From assembly GCF_001748245.1 (NCBI RefSeq), contig NZ_BDFO01000001.1, positions 3,747,208-3,811,207 on the forward strand: a stretch of DNA of 64,000 nt, in the 5' to 3' direction. Origin of the DNA: Oligoflexus tunisiensis (GTDB taxonomy: Bacteria > Bdellovibrionota_B > Oligoflexia > Oligoflexales > Oligoflexaceae). The notes under the pieces are model-generated. The model searched no databases. It had not been told where the DNA came from and worked only from the letters and a program-made list of their open reading frames with translations. Position 1 is the first letter of the stretch. Every line of letters begins with the position of its first letter. This document shows, in pieces, positions 25,890-34,633 of the stretch. The position numbers and the translations under genes are program-made.

Positions 25890-26221
25890 AACGCTGGATC
25901 GCTCTGCTGATCGCCCAACTCACGATTCTCGCTTTGCTGCTCTGGCCGGATTCCTATACCGGCCTTCGCACCCTGGATATCCTGCAGCTCGCCACCGGTT
26001 ATCGCGCGAAGGAAATCTGCAGCTGTCTTTTCGTGCTCGAACGCAGCGAGCAGGATTGCGATGCCTGGACACGCGATATCGCCATGGGTGCCGCTTATCG
26101 CGTGGATAAAAGCAGCAAGTCGGTCACCGGCAGCTTTCAGTGGCTCGGCGCAGCACGACCCATTTTTCCATCCGTCGCGAAGTTTCAGGATGAACGCCGG
26201 GGTTGTCTTCTCCAGCGTTAA
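25886..26221 (+). CDS. Small exported or membrane-anchored partner of the serine hydrolase
   Basis: 111 residues: an N-terminal hydrophobic helix (MKRWIALLIAQLTILALLLW), then TGYRAKEICSCLFVLERSEQDCDAW and a C-terminal beta-like region. The pattern 'KxxCSCxFVxxRSxxxC' recalls the N-terminal segment found fused to many periplasmic serine hydrolases of this family. Here it is a separate gene, coupled by a 4-bp overlap to a hydrolase that lacks that segment. A role as a partner domain is inference. The 3' end overlaps the convergent gene by 4 bp. Confidence 0.65.
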   Translation: MKRWIALLIAQLTILALLLWPDSYTGLRTLDILQLATGYRAKEICSCLFVLERSEQDCDAWTRDIAMGAAYRVDKSSKSVTGSFQWLGAARPIFPSVAKFQDERRGCLLQR

Positions 26222-26838
26222 TCCTTTTGCTGAGCCAATTTCAGACGTGGCACGGCGAACTCGACATCCGGGTCCGTCTGCCAGCGTTGAATAATCACCA
26301 TCCAGATTTCATCTGCCGCGCGCGGCACAAACAATAATCTCAGGCGTACGCCCAAAATGGTCCGCAACCAGGGAAAGACGGCAAAAGCCCCTTCCGTCTG
26401 CACACGATGACTGCGCCCCGGCGCATACTTGGGGGAGACGATGACGCGGGTCATGCTCTCGGGCGCGTCAATTTCCAAGGCATAGCCTTCGGGCCGCGGC
26501 ACAAAGCCTTTGAGGAAAAGAACATAACTGCCCCGATCCAGCGCCCCCTCCGTTTGCCCATTCAAGGGCTGAAACGCGCGCCAGGGCTGACTGATCTCCA
26601 GGAGCAGTTCCGACCCCCGCAGTCGCTGAGCCGGCTCCAGCAGCCTCTGGGCGTGAAATTCCCAGAGCCCTCCCAGGGCCAGGGCTGACGCCTCCATCGG
26701 CCAGAAATGAAGATCGAGCACCCGCTCAGCCTGGGCCGGACGGGCCGTACACAGGACAAGACTGAGCCCAGCCATCCCGCAAGCGCGTGACATTCTGGAA
26801 TAAAAGGCAGAAGATCGGTGGCGGGTCATGCCATGCAT
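26218..26838 (-). CDS. Isolated periplasmic 7TM-DISM-like sensory domain
   Basis: About 203-206 residues (ATG 26838 or 26829). After a signal peptide ending TARPAQA the protein reads LGGLWEFHAQRLLEPAQ, GALDRGSYVLFLKGFV and EGYALEIDAPESMTRVIVSP. This matches the usual opening of 7TMR-DISM receptors ('GxWxFYWxxLLxP' then 'G-x-x-x-Y-R-L'), but no membrane helices or output domain follow. It is probably a soluble periplasmic domain that could act in trans, or the remnant of a larger receptor. It is divergent from the histidine kinase gene. Confidence 0.6.
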   Translation of the reverse strand: MHGMTRHRSSAFYSRMSRACGMAGLSLVLCTARPAQAERVLDLHFWPMEASALALGGLWEFHAQRLLEPAQRLRGSELLLEISQPWRAFQPLNGQTEGALDRGSYVLFLKGFVPRPEGYALEIDAPESMTRVIVSPKYAPGRSHRVQTEGAFAVFPWLRTILGVRLRLLFVPRAADEIWMVIIQRWQTDPDVEFAVPRLKLAQQKD

Positions 26839-26920
26839 CCGTGCGAAAGGGGGTGGAATGCCATCGGGAGCGCATATCCTTCATTCTATCGCACTGCACA
26901 ATTGACGTGGAAGCCCCGTC

Positions 26921-26937
26921 CGTACAACTTTTGTACG
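26921..26937. promoter_or_regulatory. Perfect inverted repeat, possible operator
   Basis: CGTACAA-CTT-TTGTACG, a 17-bp palindrome with 7-base arms, lies between the divergent DISM-domain gene and the histidine kinase. A TTGACG (26902) and TACAAC (26923) flank or overlap it, though 15 bp is a short spacer. It could be a regulator site. Confidence 0.4.
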
Positions 26938-27045
26938 CAAATAACGCCGGATCCCGCGAAAAAAAATTGTTCGTAGGAAACCAGAGGATCCTGTAAGAAT
27001 GGAAACATCCTGACAGATAGGTGGTTCAAGATAGGAATTGGAACT

Positions 27046-28518
27046 ATGGGGTCACACGCCCTTTCGCGAAGAATACTATCCATGATTTTGGCGACTTCGA
27101 CGCTGATCACCACCGTCCTCACCTGCATCAACCTTTACTTGGACTATCGATCTGAGCTGGGTTTGCTGGAAAACGCTTTCCACCAGCTTGAGCGTTTGAC
27201 GCTGAATCCGTTGAGTGCGGCTGTCTGGAGTTTTGATGATGGACAGATCCGCAAATTCCTGGATGGCATTGTCGCGACCGGTGATTTCATTGAAGTCACG
27301 GTCAGCGACATCGATGGTTCGCCACTGTATATCATGCAGCGGCCATCGCATCCCGGACCAGGTGCCTGGTGGGAAACCCTGATCACCGAGCCCAAGGTGA
27401 CCCGCCGTTACAACCTCAACCTGCAGCAGAATCCTGAGCCGCCGCGGATTGTTGGTTTTCTGACTGTCAAGGCTTCCAAAATCAATATCATCGAACGCCT
27501 GATGGAAAAGTTACAGGTCATATTCATCATGCAGGGCATCAAAACGCTGCTGATTTCCCTGATCATTCTCGCCATTTTTCAAAGCTACGTAACTCGCCAT
27601 CTCGTGCATGTCGCTCATTATTTGGAATCCTATCGCAAGAATGGCTTTCGTTCCGGGCAAAATCTGGATCTGAAACGGCGTCCTGGAAAACCGGATGAGC
27701 TGGATTCCTTGGTGACGAGTTTAAATATTGTGATCAGCGAACTCGACCGTCATCACGAACAGAATGCCCAGCGTCTGCAGGCGACCGAACGCGAACTGGA
27801 AACCCAGCGCATCAGCGCCATTCAATCGGCACGTCTGGCCAGCCTTGGGGAAATGGCCGGCGGCATCGCCCACGAAATCAATAACCCTCTGGCCATCATC
27901 ATGGCTTCGGCCCAGCGCCTGTCGCGCGAACTGGGTCGACAGAATCTCGACCAGGTGCAGCGCTGCACCCAGCAGATTCTGGCCACCGGCGATCGCATCG
28001 CCCAGGTCGTGAACAGTCTGCGCAAACTCTCGCGTGATGGCACCAACACGCCACGCACCCAGTTCCGGGTTCGGCAGTTGATTGATGAAGTGATGGGAAT
28101 TTGCGAGGAAAAAATTCGTCGCGCGGGCATCAACCTGGTGGTCGATCTTCCGGAGGATGTCATGCTTTATGCGAATGAGGTGGAACTGTCCCAGGTTCTC
28201 TTCAATCTTTTGAGCAATGCCTGCGATGCCATCGACAAACAGGAGCAGCCCTGGATTCAGGTCATTGGCCGTCGCGAGGGCGATCGCTTTACCCTGTCGG
28301 TGATCGACTCCGGCAGTGGCATTCCTCCGACGCTGGCCGATCGCATTATGGAACCCTTCTTTACCACCAAGGACCTGGGCAAAGGCACCGGTCTTGGTCT
28401 CAGCATTTCCCTTTCGATTGCCAAACGGCACGGCGGAGATCTGCGTCTCGACCCGGCCTCCTCGCATACGAAGTTTGATCTGCAGCTGCCTCTGCGGCCT
28501 ATGCAGCAACAGGCCTGA
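27046..28518 (+). CDS. Membrane-bound sensor histidine kinase
   Basis: 490 residues: membrane helix (about 10-32), periplasmic Cache-like sensor domain (33-155, with AVWSFDDGQIRKFLDGI and VTVSDIDGSPLY), second helix (about 157-180), HAMP-like/coiled linker, and a kinase core. The H box is GEMAGGIAHEINNPLAII with His276; the N box QVLFNLLSNACDAI, G1 DSGSGIPP, F box EPFFTTK and G2 GKGTGLGLSI follow. It belongs to the HPK4-like group (HEINNPL). No receiver gene is adjacent. It shares its whole layout with the kinase at 43957-45477. ATG 27046 follows AGGAATTGG. Confidence 0.93.
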   Translation: MGSHALSRRILSMILATSTLITTVLTCINLYLDYRSELGLLENAFHQLERLTLNPLSAAVWSFDDGQIRKFLDGIVATGDFIEVTVSDIDGSPLYIMQRPSHPGPGAWWETLITEPKVTRRYNLNLQQNPEPPRIVGFLTVKASKINIIERLMEKLQVIFIMQGIKTLLISLIILAIFQSYVTRHLVHVAHYLESYRKNGFRSGQNLDLKRRPGKPDELDSLVTSLNIVISELDRHHEQNAQRLQATERELETQRISAIQSARLASLGEMAGGIAHEINNPLAIIMASAQRLSRELGRQNLDQVQRCTQQILATGDRIAQVVNSLRKLSRDGTNTPRTQFRVRQLIDEVMGICEEKIRRAGINLVVDLPEDVMLYANEVELSQVLFNLLSNACDAIDKQEQPWIQVIGRREGDRFTLSVIDSGSGIPPTLADRIMEPFFTTKDLGKGTGLGLSISLSIAKRHGGDLRLDPASSHTKFDLQLPLRPMQQQA

Positions 28519-28529
28519 GCGCCCCTCTG

Positions 28530-28652
28530 GTGCCTATCCGAAAACCCCTCGGAGGCAAGGCGTCAACGAGCGAGGAGCGCAGTTTACATCAGGTAAATGA
28601 GCACCGCAGCGAGGCGGACAACGCCGCATACGAGGGGTTTTCGGATAGGCAC
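28530..28652. repeat. 123-bp imperfect palindrome, ERIC/MITE-like
   Basis: Perfect 22-bp inverted arms, starting GTGCCTATCCGAAAACC and ending in its complement, lie at 28530-28551 and 28631-28652. The interior is also palindromic, closing on TTTAC-ATCAG-GTAAA with GCGAGGAGCGCAG and CACCGCAGCGAGG flanks. Such a centre resembles ERIC-like intergenic repeats. It lies exactly between two convergent genes; the right arm touches the stop codon of the SpoIID gene. It can form a long RNA hairpin and could end or stabilise both transcripts. Confidence 0.85.
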
Positions 28653-29996
28653 TCAGCTCGAAGAACCACGTAGAGTCGCATCACTCGCATACTTCTCTGA
28701 TTCCTCGTTGCAATCCGGCAGCGATTTCTTCTCGCCATCGAGCGAACAGAGTGTCGTGCGAACATAGTAGTATTCCAGAATCTGCTTATACGTCCAGGCC
28801 CGCTGAGCTGCGAGAGCCGCGGCCCCCATCTGACTCATGCCCACGCCATGGCCATTGCCCAGACCTTTCACGATAAAGTGTCCGGGCTTGCTGTCACGCT
28901 CGATGGCAAACAGATTGGATTGCAGTCCTGTCACGGCTCGTTTGAAAGCGTTGACCGAGATCAGCTTATAGCGCCCTCTCTGATCGATGATGGCCAGGGA
29001 ACGCACGCGACCGGTGGGGGTTCGCCCGACCATCGGCACCACGATATTGCGCACGGTGCGATCACCTTCCAAAACACCGTAGGCCCGCAGGGTTTGAGTC
29101 AAAGAGCCCAGGGTAAATTTTCTTTCCCACATCGTCTTGTTCAGATTCATATCACCGGCCTCACGACGGGCCACGGTGAAGGGGACCGACTGACTCCAGA
29201 CGGCCAGAGCTTCCTCGGTCTGTCCGCCGCTATCCGCATGATAGTAAGCCTGAATCACCTTCCCATGGTAGGTCAGGATCTGGCCATCGGTCTCGCGCAC
29301 AGCGATGTCTGTACGCTCAGAAATCAAACTCGTACCCGTATAGGCCTGATAATTGATCGTATCGTCCACATCCCAGAGGCGGGAAGCTTCATAACGGCGA
29401 GCGTAAAGCAGGTGATAAACGGCATAGGTGCGGGCGGCGACAGCCTGGGTCTTCAGCGCCTCCATGGCCCATTCACGGTAAACCTCGGAAGGCACAACGC
29501 CGCGCAGATAGTCGCGGAGATTGATGAGATTGATGGCTTCCAGCTCGCGGGCCCCGGAGGTACCGGCCACCGGACGCACGTAAAGGCGGCCTTCATAGCT
29601 GAAATTGGGAGCACCGCCCGTGCCTTTGCGTTCCAATTTGAATCCCGCCGGGCAGCTGATCATCACCGGCTGCGGCATCGTCGCCGCGTTCAGGGCGATG
29701 ACCGACTCCTTGCTTGTGGCTGCGCCCTGGGCGACAGGCCGGTCGGGGCTGGCGTTATATATAGAACATGGACGTTCGGATTGGATCGTGATCTGGTCAC
29801 GGATACTGTCCAGCCCATGGGGGGGATAGGCCCGCTCGTGGGGGAAAACTTTAACCCGAATCACCGATTGCGACGTTATACGTTTCGAACCCAGGTCCAG
29901 CATCACAGAGGAACCATCATCAACAGCAGCAGCCCGTCCGGTGTTTAGAATGGCTAACGCAATGATCACGCAGCCCTTTATTATCAACTGTTTCAT
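28653..29996 (-). CDS. SpoIID/LytB-domain cell wall protein
   Basis: 447 residues from ATG 29996, chosen because GAGG is eight bases upstream (GTG 30005 overlaps that site). A signal peptide ends near GRAAAV. The SpoIID core shows LINLRDYLRGVVPSEVYREW, ALKTQAVAARTYAVY, YYHADSGGQTE and KGLGNGHGVGMSQMGAAALA, the standard order of this family, which includes lytic transglycosylases acting on denuded peptidoglycan and amidase enhancers. The catalytic Glu of SpoIID matches the PSE motif. In a non-sporulating Gram-negative it probably works in cell-wall remodelling or division. Confidence 0.92.
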   Translation of the reverse strand: MKQLIIKGCVIIALAILNTGRAAAVDDGSSVMLDLGSKRITSQSVIRVKVFPHERAYPPHGLDSIRDQITIQSERPCSIYNASPDRPVAQGAATSKESVIALNAATMPQPVMISCPAGFKLERKGTGGAPNFSYEGRLYVRPVAGTSGARELEAINLINLRDYLRGVVPSEVYREWAMEALKTQAVAARTYAVYHLLYARRYEASRLWDVDDTINYQAYTGTSLISERTDIAVRETDGQILTYHGKVIQAYYHADSGGQTEEALAVWSQSVPFTVARREAGDMNLNKTMWERKFTLGSLTQTLRAYGVLEGDRTVRNIVVPMVGRTPTGRVRSLAIIDQRGRYKLISVNAFKRAVTGLQSNLFAIERDSKPGHFIVKGLGNGHGVGMSQMGAAALAAQRAWTYKQILEYYYVRTTLCSLDGEKKSLPDCNEESEKYASDATLRGSSS

Positions 29997-30127
29997 GACT
30001 TTCACCTCGGTCTGACTCCTAGTGCCTGCCTATCTAGCATGCGATTTTCCTTCGCAGCAAGCCTGGGGTTGCGACTGGGGGTTAACAACCGTGAAATCAT
30101 TGCTTTTTTATTTTTTACCAAAAAGAC

Positions 30128-30156
30128 TTGACTGGAAAATCTGACATGGGTATAAA
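30128..30156 (+). promoter_or_regulatory. Sigma70 promoter for the AraC-type regulator
   Basis: TTGACT (30128-30133), a 17-bp spacer and TATAAA (30151-30156) stand 48 bp before the ATG at 30205. This is the best sigma70-type match seen in the window. Confidence 0.75.
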
Positions 30157-30204
30157 CTGGCTTACCTGCCCGCTCCCGGGCAACCTTACTCAGTGGAGCC
30201 GACC

Positions 30205-30711
30205 ATGCTGTACGCCGAAACTTTGAATACGCCCGCATCCCAAACTGAGTTGCGTGAAGAAAACGCCCCAAGACTCATGGAAATCCTTGACCGCTACATC
30301 GTCGCGAACATCGGCGAGGACATGACTCTGGAAAACATGTCGGATGCGGTCAAAATTTCCAAGTTTGCTCTGACCCGACTCTTTCACAAACACTACAAGC
30401 AGGCGCCGATGCGCTGGTTGTGGTCGTTCCGGGCTCACCTGGCCAAGGACGTTATTGAAATGGACCTGGGTCTGCCCTTGATGGATGTGTTGACCCTCTG
30501 TGGTTTCAACAGTCCACAACACTTCTCGCGCTTCTTCCGCAAGACATTCCAGCAAACGCCATCGGCATTGCTGAAGAACCTGAACCGCGAACCCAATGGT
30601 CCGCGTGATGTTCAGCGTCTGCAACAGGAACTCTATGAAGCCTTTGATCGGGTTGTGATCGCATCTTTGGAACGCTACAAAGCATCCTTCAAAGCCGCGA
30701 CCCCTGTTTAA
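30205..30711 (+). CDS. AraC-family DNA-binding regulator (HTH domain only)
   Basis: 168 residues from ATG 30205 (GGAG upstream; GTG 30193 is less likely). The AraC/XylS double helix-turn-helix covers about residues 25-125: MTLENMSDAVKISKFALTRLFHKHYKQAPMRW is the first unit and LPLMDVLTLCGFNSPQHFSRFFRKTFQQTPSAL the second, with the conserved GFxxxxxFSRxFKxxxxxxP core. There is no effector-binding domain, as in MarA/SoxS-type proteins, so regulation may be by its own level. It has its own promoter and terminator. Confidence 0.9.
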   Translation: MLYAETLNTPASQTELREENAPRLMEILDRYIVANIGEDMTLENMSDAVKISKFALTRLFHKHYKQAPMRWLWSFRAHLAKDVIEMDLGLPLMDVLTLCGFNSPQHFSRFFRKTFQQTPSALLKNLNREPNGPRDVQRLQQELYEAFDRVVIASLERYKASFKAATPV

Positions 30712-30773
30712 TCAGGCGGACATCATTCGCTCAAAGTCCTCACTTGATCCCATCGAATTTCTCGTATCTCACA

Positions 30774-30803
30774 GGGGAGCCCTCACCGGGGCTCCCTTTT
30801 TTT
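30774..30803 (+). terminator. Rho-independent terminator after the AraC-type gene
   Basis: GGGAGCCC and GGGCTCCC form a strong stem around TCACCG, followed by seven T residues on the plus strand. Confidence 0.93.
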
Positions 30804-30909
30804 GTACCCCCACCCCATTTTGGGCTGCGAGGCCGCACCTTTTCCGTTACTATGATGGCCAATTCCTGTGGTCAGAGACATGGTCCATACATCTGGTTGA
30901 GGTGCACGT

Positions 30910-31815
30910 ATGCGTTTCGGATCCCTCCTGTTCCTCCTGGCAACGAGTGTTTCACTGTCCAACTGCTCACTGAAAACCATGGCGGTTCAACAGATGGGTG
31001 AATTGGTCGCAAGCGGGGTTCCGGCCTTTGAAAAAGATGAAGACCTCGAACTGATTCGCGATGCGATCCCCGCAAATTTGAAACTCCTCGAAGCGATGCT
31101 GGAGAGCGACCCGGAAAATAAACAAATTCCCGCGATTTTGTCACAGATGTACGCAAGTTATGGTTTCGCATTTCTCGAAGCTGACCTGGAAACACCGGAG
31201 TTAGGTGATAAGGCCAAGCTTAAGGAGCGCATCAATCGTTTCTATCAACGCGGTCAGCAATATGGCGAACGCGCGTTAATCGCCAGCAGCAAGCGCTGCG
31301 AACAAGGTCTGAAAGTCATCGCCGAATTGGACAGCTGCCTCAATGATCTGGACAAGGATGATGTGCCGGCTCTTTACTGGTATGGCTTCAACGTTGCCGC
31401 CTTTCTGAACCGCAACATGAACTCCATGGCTGCGTTGGCCCAGGGCCCCAAAATGGAAAAAGTCATGGAACGTGTGATCGCACTCGACGAATCCTACAAC
31501 TTCGGCTCCGCTCATCTCTTTCTCATGTTGTATTACGGTGCGCGACCCGCAATGATGGGCGGCAACTTTGAAAAGGCGGATGCTCATTATAAAGCCATTC
31601 AGAAGCAGGCCGGCTCTGACTTTCTGCTGGCCGATGTCTTCCACGCCCGCTACGTCCTGGTCCAAAAACAGGACCGCCCGGGTTTCGAAAAAGTGCTGAA
31701 GGCTGTGATCGAGAAAAAAGTCGATACCGACAAGGCTCCGCAGCTGCGGCTATACAACAGTCTGGCCAAATCCCGTGCTAAACTGTATCTTAACAGCGTT
31801 GAAGATTTCTTTTAA
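30910..31815 (+). CDS. tatT: TatT-type TRAP-associated lipoprotein (TPR)
   Basis: 301 residues. Lipoprotein signal MRFGSLLFLLATSVSLSNC with lipobox LSNC. The rest is helical with TPR-like pairs: IPAILSQMYASYGFAFLEADLE, FYQRGQQYGERALIAS, ALYWYGFNVAAFLNRNMN, MERVIALDESYNFGSAHLFL and FEKADAHYKAIQKQAGSDFLLA. This is the TatT family, first described in Treponema pallidum, where the TPR lipoprotein partners a TRAP solute-binding protein, possibly for hydrophobic ligands. The TRAP binding protein and permeases follow directly. ATG 30910 follows GAGG. Confidence 0.9.
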   Translation: MRFGSLLFLLATSVSLSNCSLKTMAVQQMGELVASGVPAFEKDEDLELIRDAIPANLKLLEAMLESDPENKQIPAILSQMYASYGFAFLEADLETPELGDKAKLKERINRFYQRGQQYGERALIASSKRCEQGLKVIAELDSCLNDLDKDDVPALYWYGFNVAAFLNRNMNSMAALAQGPKMEKVMERVIALDESYNFGSAHLFLMLYYGARPAMMGGNFEKADAHYKAIQKQAGSDFLLADVFHARYVLVQKQDRPGFEKVLKAVIEKKVDTDKAPQLRLYNSLAKSRAKLYLNSVEDFF

Positions 31816-31843
31816 TTCGGATCACTTTGAGGAGACGATTGGC

Positions 31844-32842
31844 ATGCGCTTACCTTCACTCATGACAAAATTTGGTGTCAGTGTCGCAGCTCTGCTGATG
31901 ACGACCACCTTGTCCGCTAAGAACATCAAGTTCGGAATCGTGACGCCCAAGGGCAGCACCTGGACCAACATCGTTGAAGAGATGGAAGCCGACCTGAAGA
32001 AACAAACCGGCGGCAAGCTCGACCTGAAAATTATGGACGGCGGCAAGAAAGGCGACGAGATCGATATGCTGCGCGCCATGGAGCGAAATACGCTGCAGGC
32101 CGCTGCGTTCACCGGCGTGGGCCTGGAAAACCTCGTGAAGTCGATCCGGATCCTGGAAGCCCCCCTGCTTTTCAAAACCAATGAGGAGATCGACAAGGTC
32201 AAGGAAGTCCTGTTCGACGACTTTGCCAAGGAATTCGATAAGAAGGGTTATGTCCTCCTCGGGTTCGCCGAAGCCGGCTTTGTGAACGTCTTCTCGAAGC
32301 AGAAGATCGATAACGAAGCCTCCCTGAAAAACATCAAGATGTGGGTCTGGACCGGTGACACCGTAGCCTCCCGTTTTCTGGAAGAGTTCGGCATTCGCGC
32401 CACGCCTCTGACCCTGACCGACGTGACCATGGGTCTGGACAAGGGCATGATCGACTCCTTCTATAGCCCCCCTCTGGCCGCCGTGGCCTTCCAGTGGTTC
32501 TCAAAAGTGAAGTACATGCTCGATTATCCCTTTGTGAATTCCACGGGGGCCTTTATCATGAAGAAAGAGACTTTCAACGCCTTGCCAGCCGATCAGCAGA
32601 AAATTCTGCGGGATACGGCCAAAGTCTATTGCAAGAAAGTTGTCGATGTGTCCCGCAAGGAAAATGAGGAGGCCAAGGGCCTGCTCAAAGCCAACGGCAT
32701 CCAATTCCTGAAACCCTCCGAAGCCGATATCAAAAAGTATCACAGCTATGCGGAGAACGTTTACAAGAAGAGTATCGGTGATACTTATTCCAAAGAGCTT
32801 TTTGATAAAGTCCAAGGTATCCTGAAAGGTATGCGTAAGTAA
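31844..32842 (+). CDS. dctP: TRAP transporter solute-binding protein
   Basis: 332 residues from ATG 31844 behind GAGGAG; a longer frame begins inside tatT. A signal peptide ends at TTLSA. The mature protein starts NIKFGIVTPKGSTWTNIVEEM and shows IRILEAPLLFKTNEEIDKVKE, GFVNVFSKQKI, IKMWVWTGDTVASRFLEEFG (DctP core), TPLTLTDVTMGLDKGMIDSFY and a long C-terminal helix region. The usual arginine that binds carboxylates (in a hxxP-R region) is not obvious, as in other TatT-linked binding proteins, so the ligand may not be a simple dicarboxylate. It acts in the periplasm. Confidence 0.93.
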   Translation: MRLPSLMTKFGVSVAALLMTTTLSAKNIKFGIVTPKGSTWTNIVEEMEADLKKQTGGKLDLKIMDGGKKGDEIDMLRAMERNTLQAAAFTGVGLENLVKSIRILEAPLLFKTNEEIDKVKEVLFDDFAKEFDKKGYVLLGFAEAGFVNVFSKQKIDNEASLKNIKMWVWTGDTVASRFLEEFGIRATPLTLTDVTMGLDKGMIDSFYSPPLAAVAFQWFSKVKYMLDYPFVNSTGAFIMKKETFNALPADQQKILRDTAKVYCKKVVDVSRKENEEAKGLLKANGIQFLKPSEADIKKYHSYAENVYKKSIGDTYSKELFDKVQGILKGMRK

Positions 32843-32856
32843 CAGAGGTGGGTTCC

Positions 32857-33312
32857 ATGCTGAAAAGATTCGACGATGTCCTGGAGAAGGTCGAGAGGGC
32901 TCTTATAATCGCCCTTTTCTCAGCGCTGATCGTGCTGATGACCGTCAACATTATCCAACGCAACGTTCTGGGCCAATCCTCACAGGAAATCCTGGAATAT
33001 TTGCCGACGATGGTCATGTGGATTTCTCTGATCGGCGCCTCGCTGGCCTTGAAAGATGGCAAGCACATCAGCATGGAACTCGTCCTGCGCTTTGTTCCGC
33101 AAAATGCCAAGGACATCCTGCATCGCTTTGCAGCCGCCTTCGGCTGCGTGGTGATGCTGGTCCTCCTTTACCTGTCCAAGGACTTCATGGCAGGTGAGCT
33201 GAAGATCTTCGGACCCAAGGGTTATATCTCATCGATCATCCCGATATTTTTCGCGACTGCTGCCTTCCGTTATTTCATTCTGATCCTGTATCCCCTTCAT
33301 CAGAACAAATAA
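32857..33312 (+). CDS. dctQ: TRAP transporter small permease
   Basis: 151 residues from ATG 32857 (GAGG upstream; GTG 32848 is in frame but less favoured). Four membrane helices: LIIALFSALIVLMTVNIIQR, a second around LPTMVMWISLIGASLALK, a third FGCVVMLVLLYLS, and a fourth near IIPIFFATAAFRYFILIL. Small TRAP subunit that joins the binding protein to the large permease in the inner membrane. Confidence 0.92.
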   Translation: MLKRFDDVLEKVERALIIALFSALIVLMTVNIIQRNVLGQSSQEILEYLPTMVMWISLIGASLALKDGKHISMELVLRFVPQNAKDILHRFAAAFGCVVMLVLLYLSKDFMAGELKIFGPKGYISSIIPIFFATAAFRYFILILYPLHQNK

Positions 33313-33322
33313 AGGCTGACCG

Positions 33323-34633
33323 ATGTCGATTCTAACTCTTGTCCTGATTGTTATTGGTATTTTCGCTCTTATTGAAGTCCCCCTCTTTACCGTCTTCGGC
33401 GCCCTGGCTCTGACCTGTCTGTATTTCATCGATATGGACTCCGATAACATGCAGACGGTGCTGATTGAGCTGAACCGTCTGGCCTCGACCCCTCTCCTGG
33501 TCGCCCTGCCCCTGTTTACCCTGACCAGTTGTATTCTGAAAGATACCAAGGCTCCGCAGCGCATCATGGCCTTTATGGAATCCATCGTCGGCTGGATGCC
33601 GGGTGGTCTGGCCATCGCGGGGCTTTTGTCCTGCGCTCTGCTCACGACCCTGACCGGTGCCAGCGGTGTGACCATCATCGCCCTCGGCGGCATTCTCTAT
33701 CCGATCATGCTGGAGAAGGGCTACAGCGAGCGTTTCAGCCTGGGCCTTTTGATTACCGGGGGTTGTATCGGCCTTTTGTTCCCGCCCAGCCTTCCCATGA
33801 TCCTTTACGGGGTGGTGGCCAAGACTGATATCACAGAACTCTTTAACGCCGCATTCCTGCCCGGCGTTCTGATGCTGGTCATCATCTTTATCTATTCGAT
33901 CATTTATGATTACCGCCGCCGTAAGTCCCTCGGCCTGTCCATGTCCGATTCCCCCTTCTCGTGGACGGAGGTGGTCCGCGCCACCCGGGATGCGATCTGG
34001 GAACTGCCGATCGTCTTCATCATCATGATTGGTATCTACGGTGGTTTTGTTACCGTAAATGAAGTCTCGGCCGTGATCCTGGTCTGGGTGATCGTAGTCG
34101 CTGTGTTCATTAAAAAGGAATTCAAACTCTTCTCCGATCTACCCCGCTCCATGATTGAAGCCGGGGTACTGACCGGTTCCATTATCACGATCCTGGGTTT
34201 TGCCGTCGGCTTCACAGGTTATATGATCGATGAAGACATCCCCACCCGGATGATCGAAAGCCTGAAAACGGTGACCGAAAACAAGCTGGTCTTCCTTCTG
34301 GTTATGAACATCTTCCTGCTCGGTGTGGGCTTTGTGATGGACATCTTTTCGGCCATCGTCGTGGTCGTGCCCATCCTGATCCCCATTGCCGCACAGTTCG
34401 GCATAGACCCCATGCACCTTTGCATCATTTTCCTGGTGAACCTGGAGATCGGCTTTGTGCATCCACCGCTCGGCATCAACCTCCTGATTGCCAGCACGCG
34501 GTTCAAAAAGCCCATTCCGGAACTGGTGGTGGCCACGCTTCCCTTCCTGCTCCTGCTGCTCCTGGCCCTGCTCATCATCACGTACATCCCCTGGATCAGT
34601 CTCGTGGGAGTCGGTGGCGGCAGCACGCCTTGA
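33323..34633 (+). CDS. dctM: TRAP transporter large permease
   Basis: 436 residues, about 12 membrane helices, starting 10 bp after dctQ. Typical DctM features: LASTPLLVALPLFTLTSCIL (usual IPLFxLxGxxM), GWMPGGLAIAGLLSCALLTTLTGASGVT, GLLFPPSLPMILYGVVAKTDI, VMDIFSAIVVVVPILIPIA and GFVHPPLGINLLIAS near the end. It moves the substrate with a sodium or proton gradient. The LTSCIL replacement of the common LxG motif is unusual but within family variation. Confidence 0.94.
   Translation: MSILTLVLIVIGIFALIEVPLFTVFGALALTCLYFIDMDSDNMQTVLIELNRLASTPLLVALPLFTLTSCILKDTKAPQRIMAFMESIVGWMPGGLAIAGLLSCALLTTLTGASGVTIIALGGILYPIMLEKGYSERFSLGLLITGGCIGLLFPPSLPMILYGVVAKTDITELFNAAFLPGVLMLVIIFIYSIIYDYRRRKSLGLSMSDSPFSWTEVVRATRDAIWELPIVFIIMIGIYGGFVTVNEVSAVILVWVIVVAVFIKKEFKLFSDLPRSMIEAGVLTGSIITILGFAVGFTGYMIDEDIPTRMIESLKTVTENKLVFLLVMNIFLLGVGFVMDIFSAIVVVVPILIPIAAQFGIDPMHLCIIFLVNLEIGFVHPPLGINLLIASTRFKKPIPELVVATLPFLLLLLLALLIITYIPWISLVGVGGGSTP

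Noticed and set aside
28848..29948. 366-codon open frame opposite the SpoIID gene
   Set aside because: Antisense shadow; SpoIID motifs on the other strand are complete.
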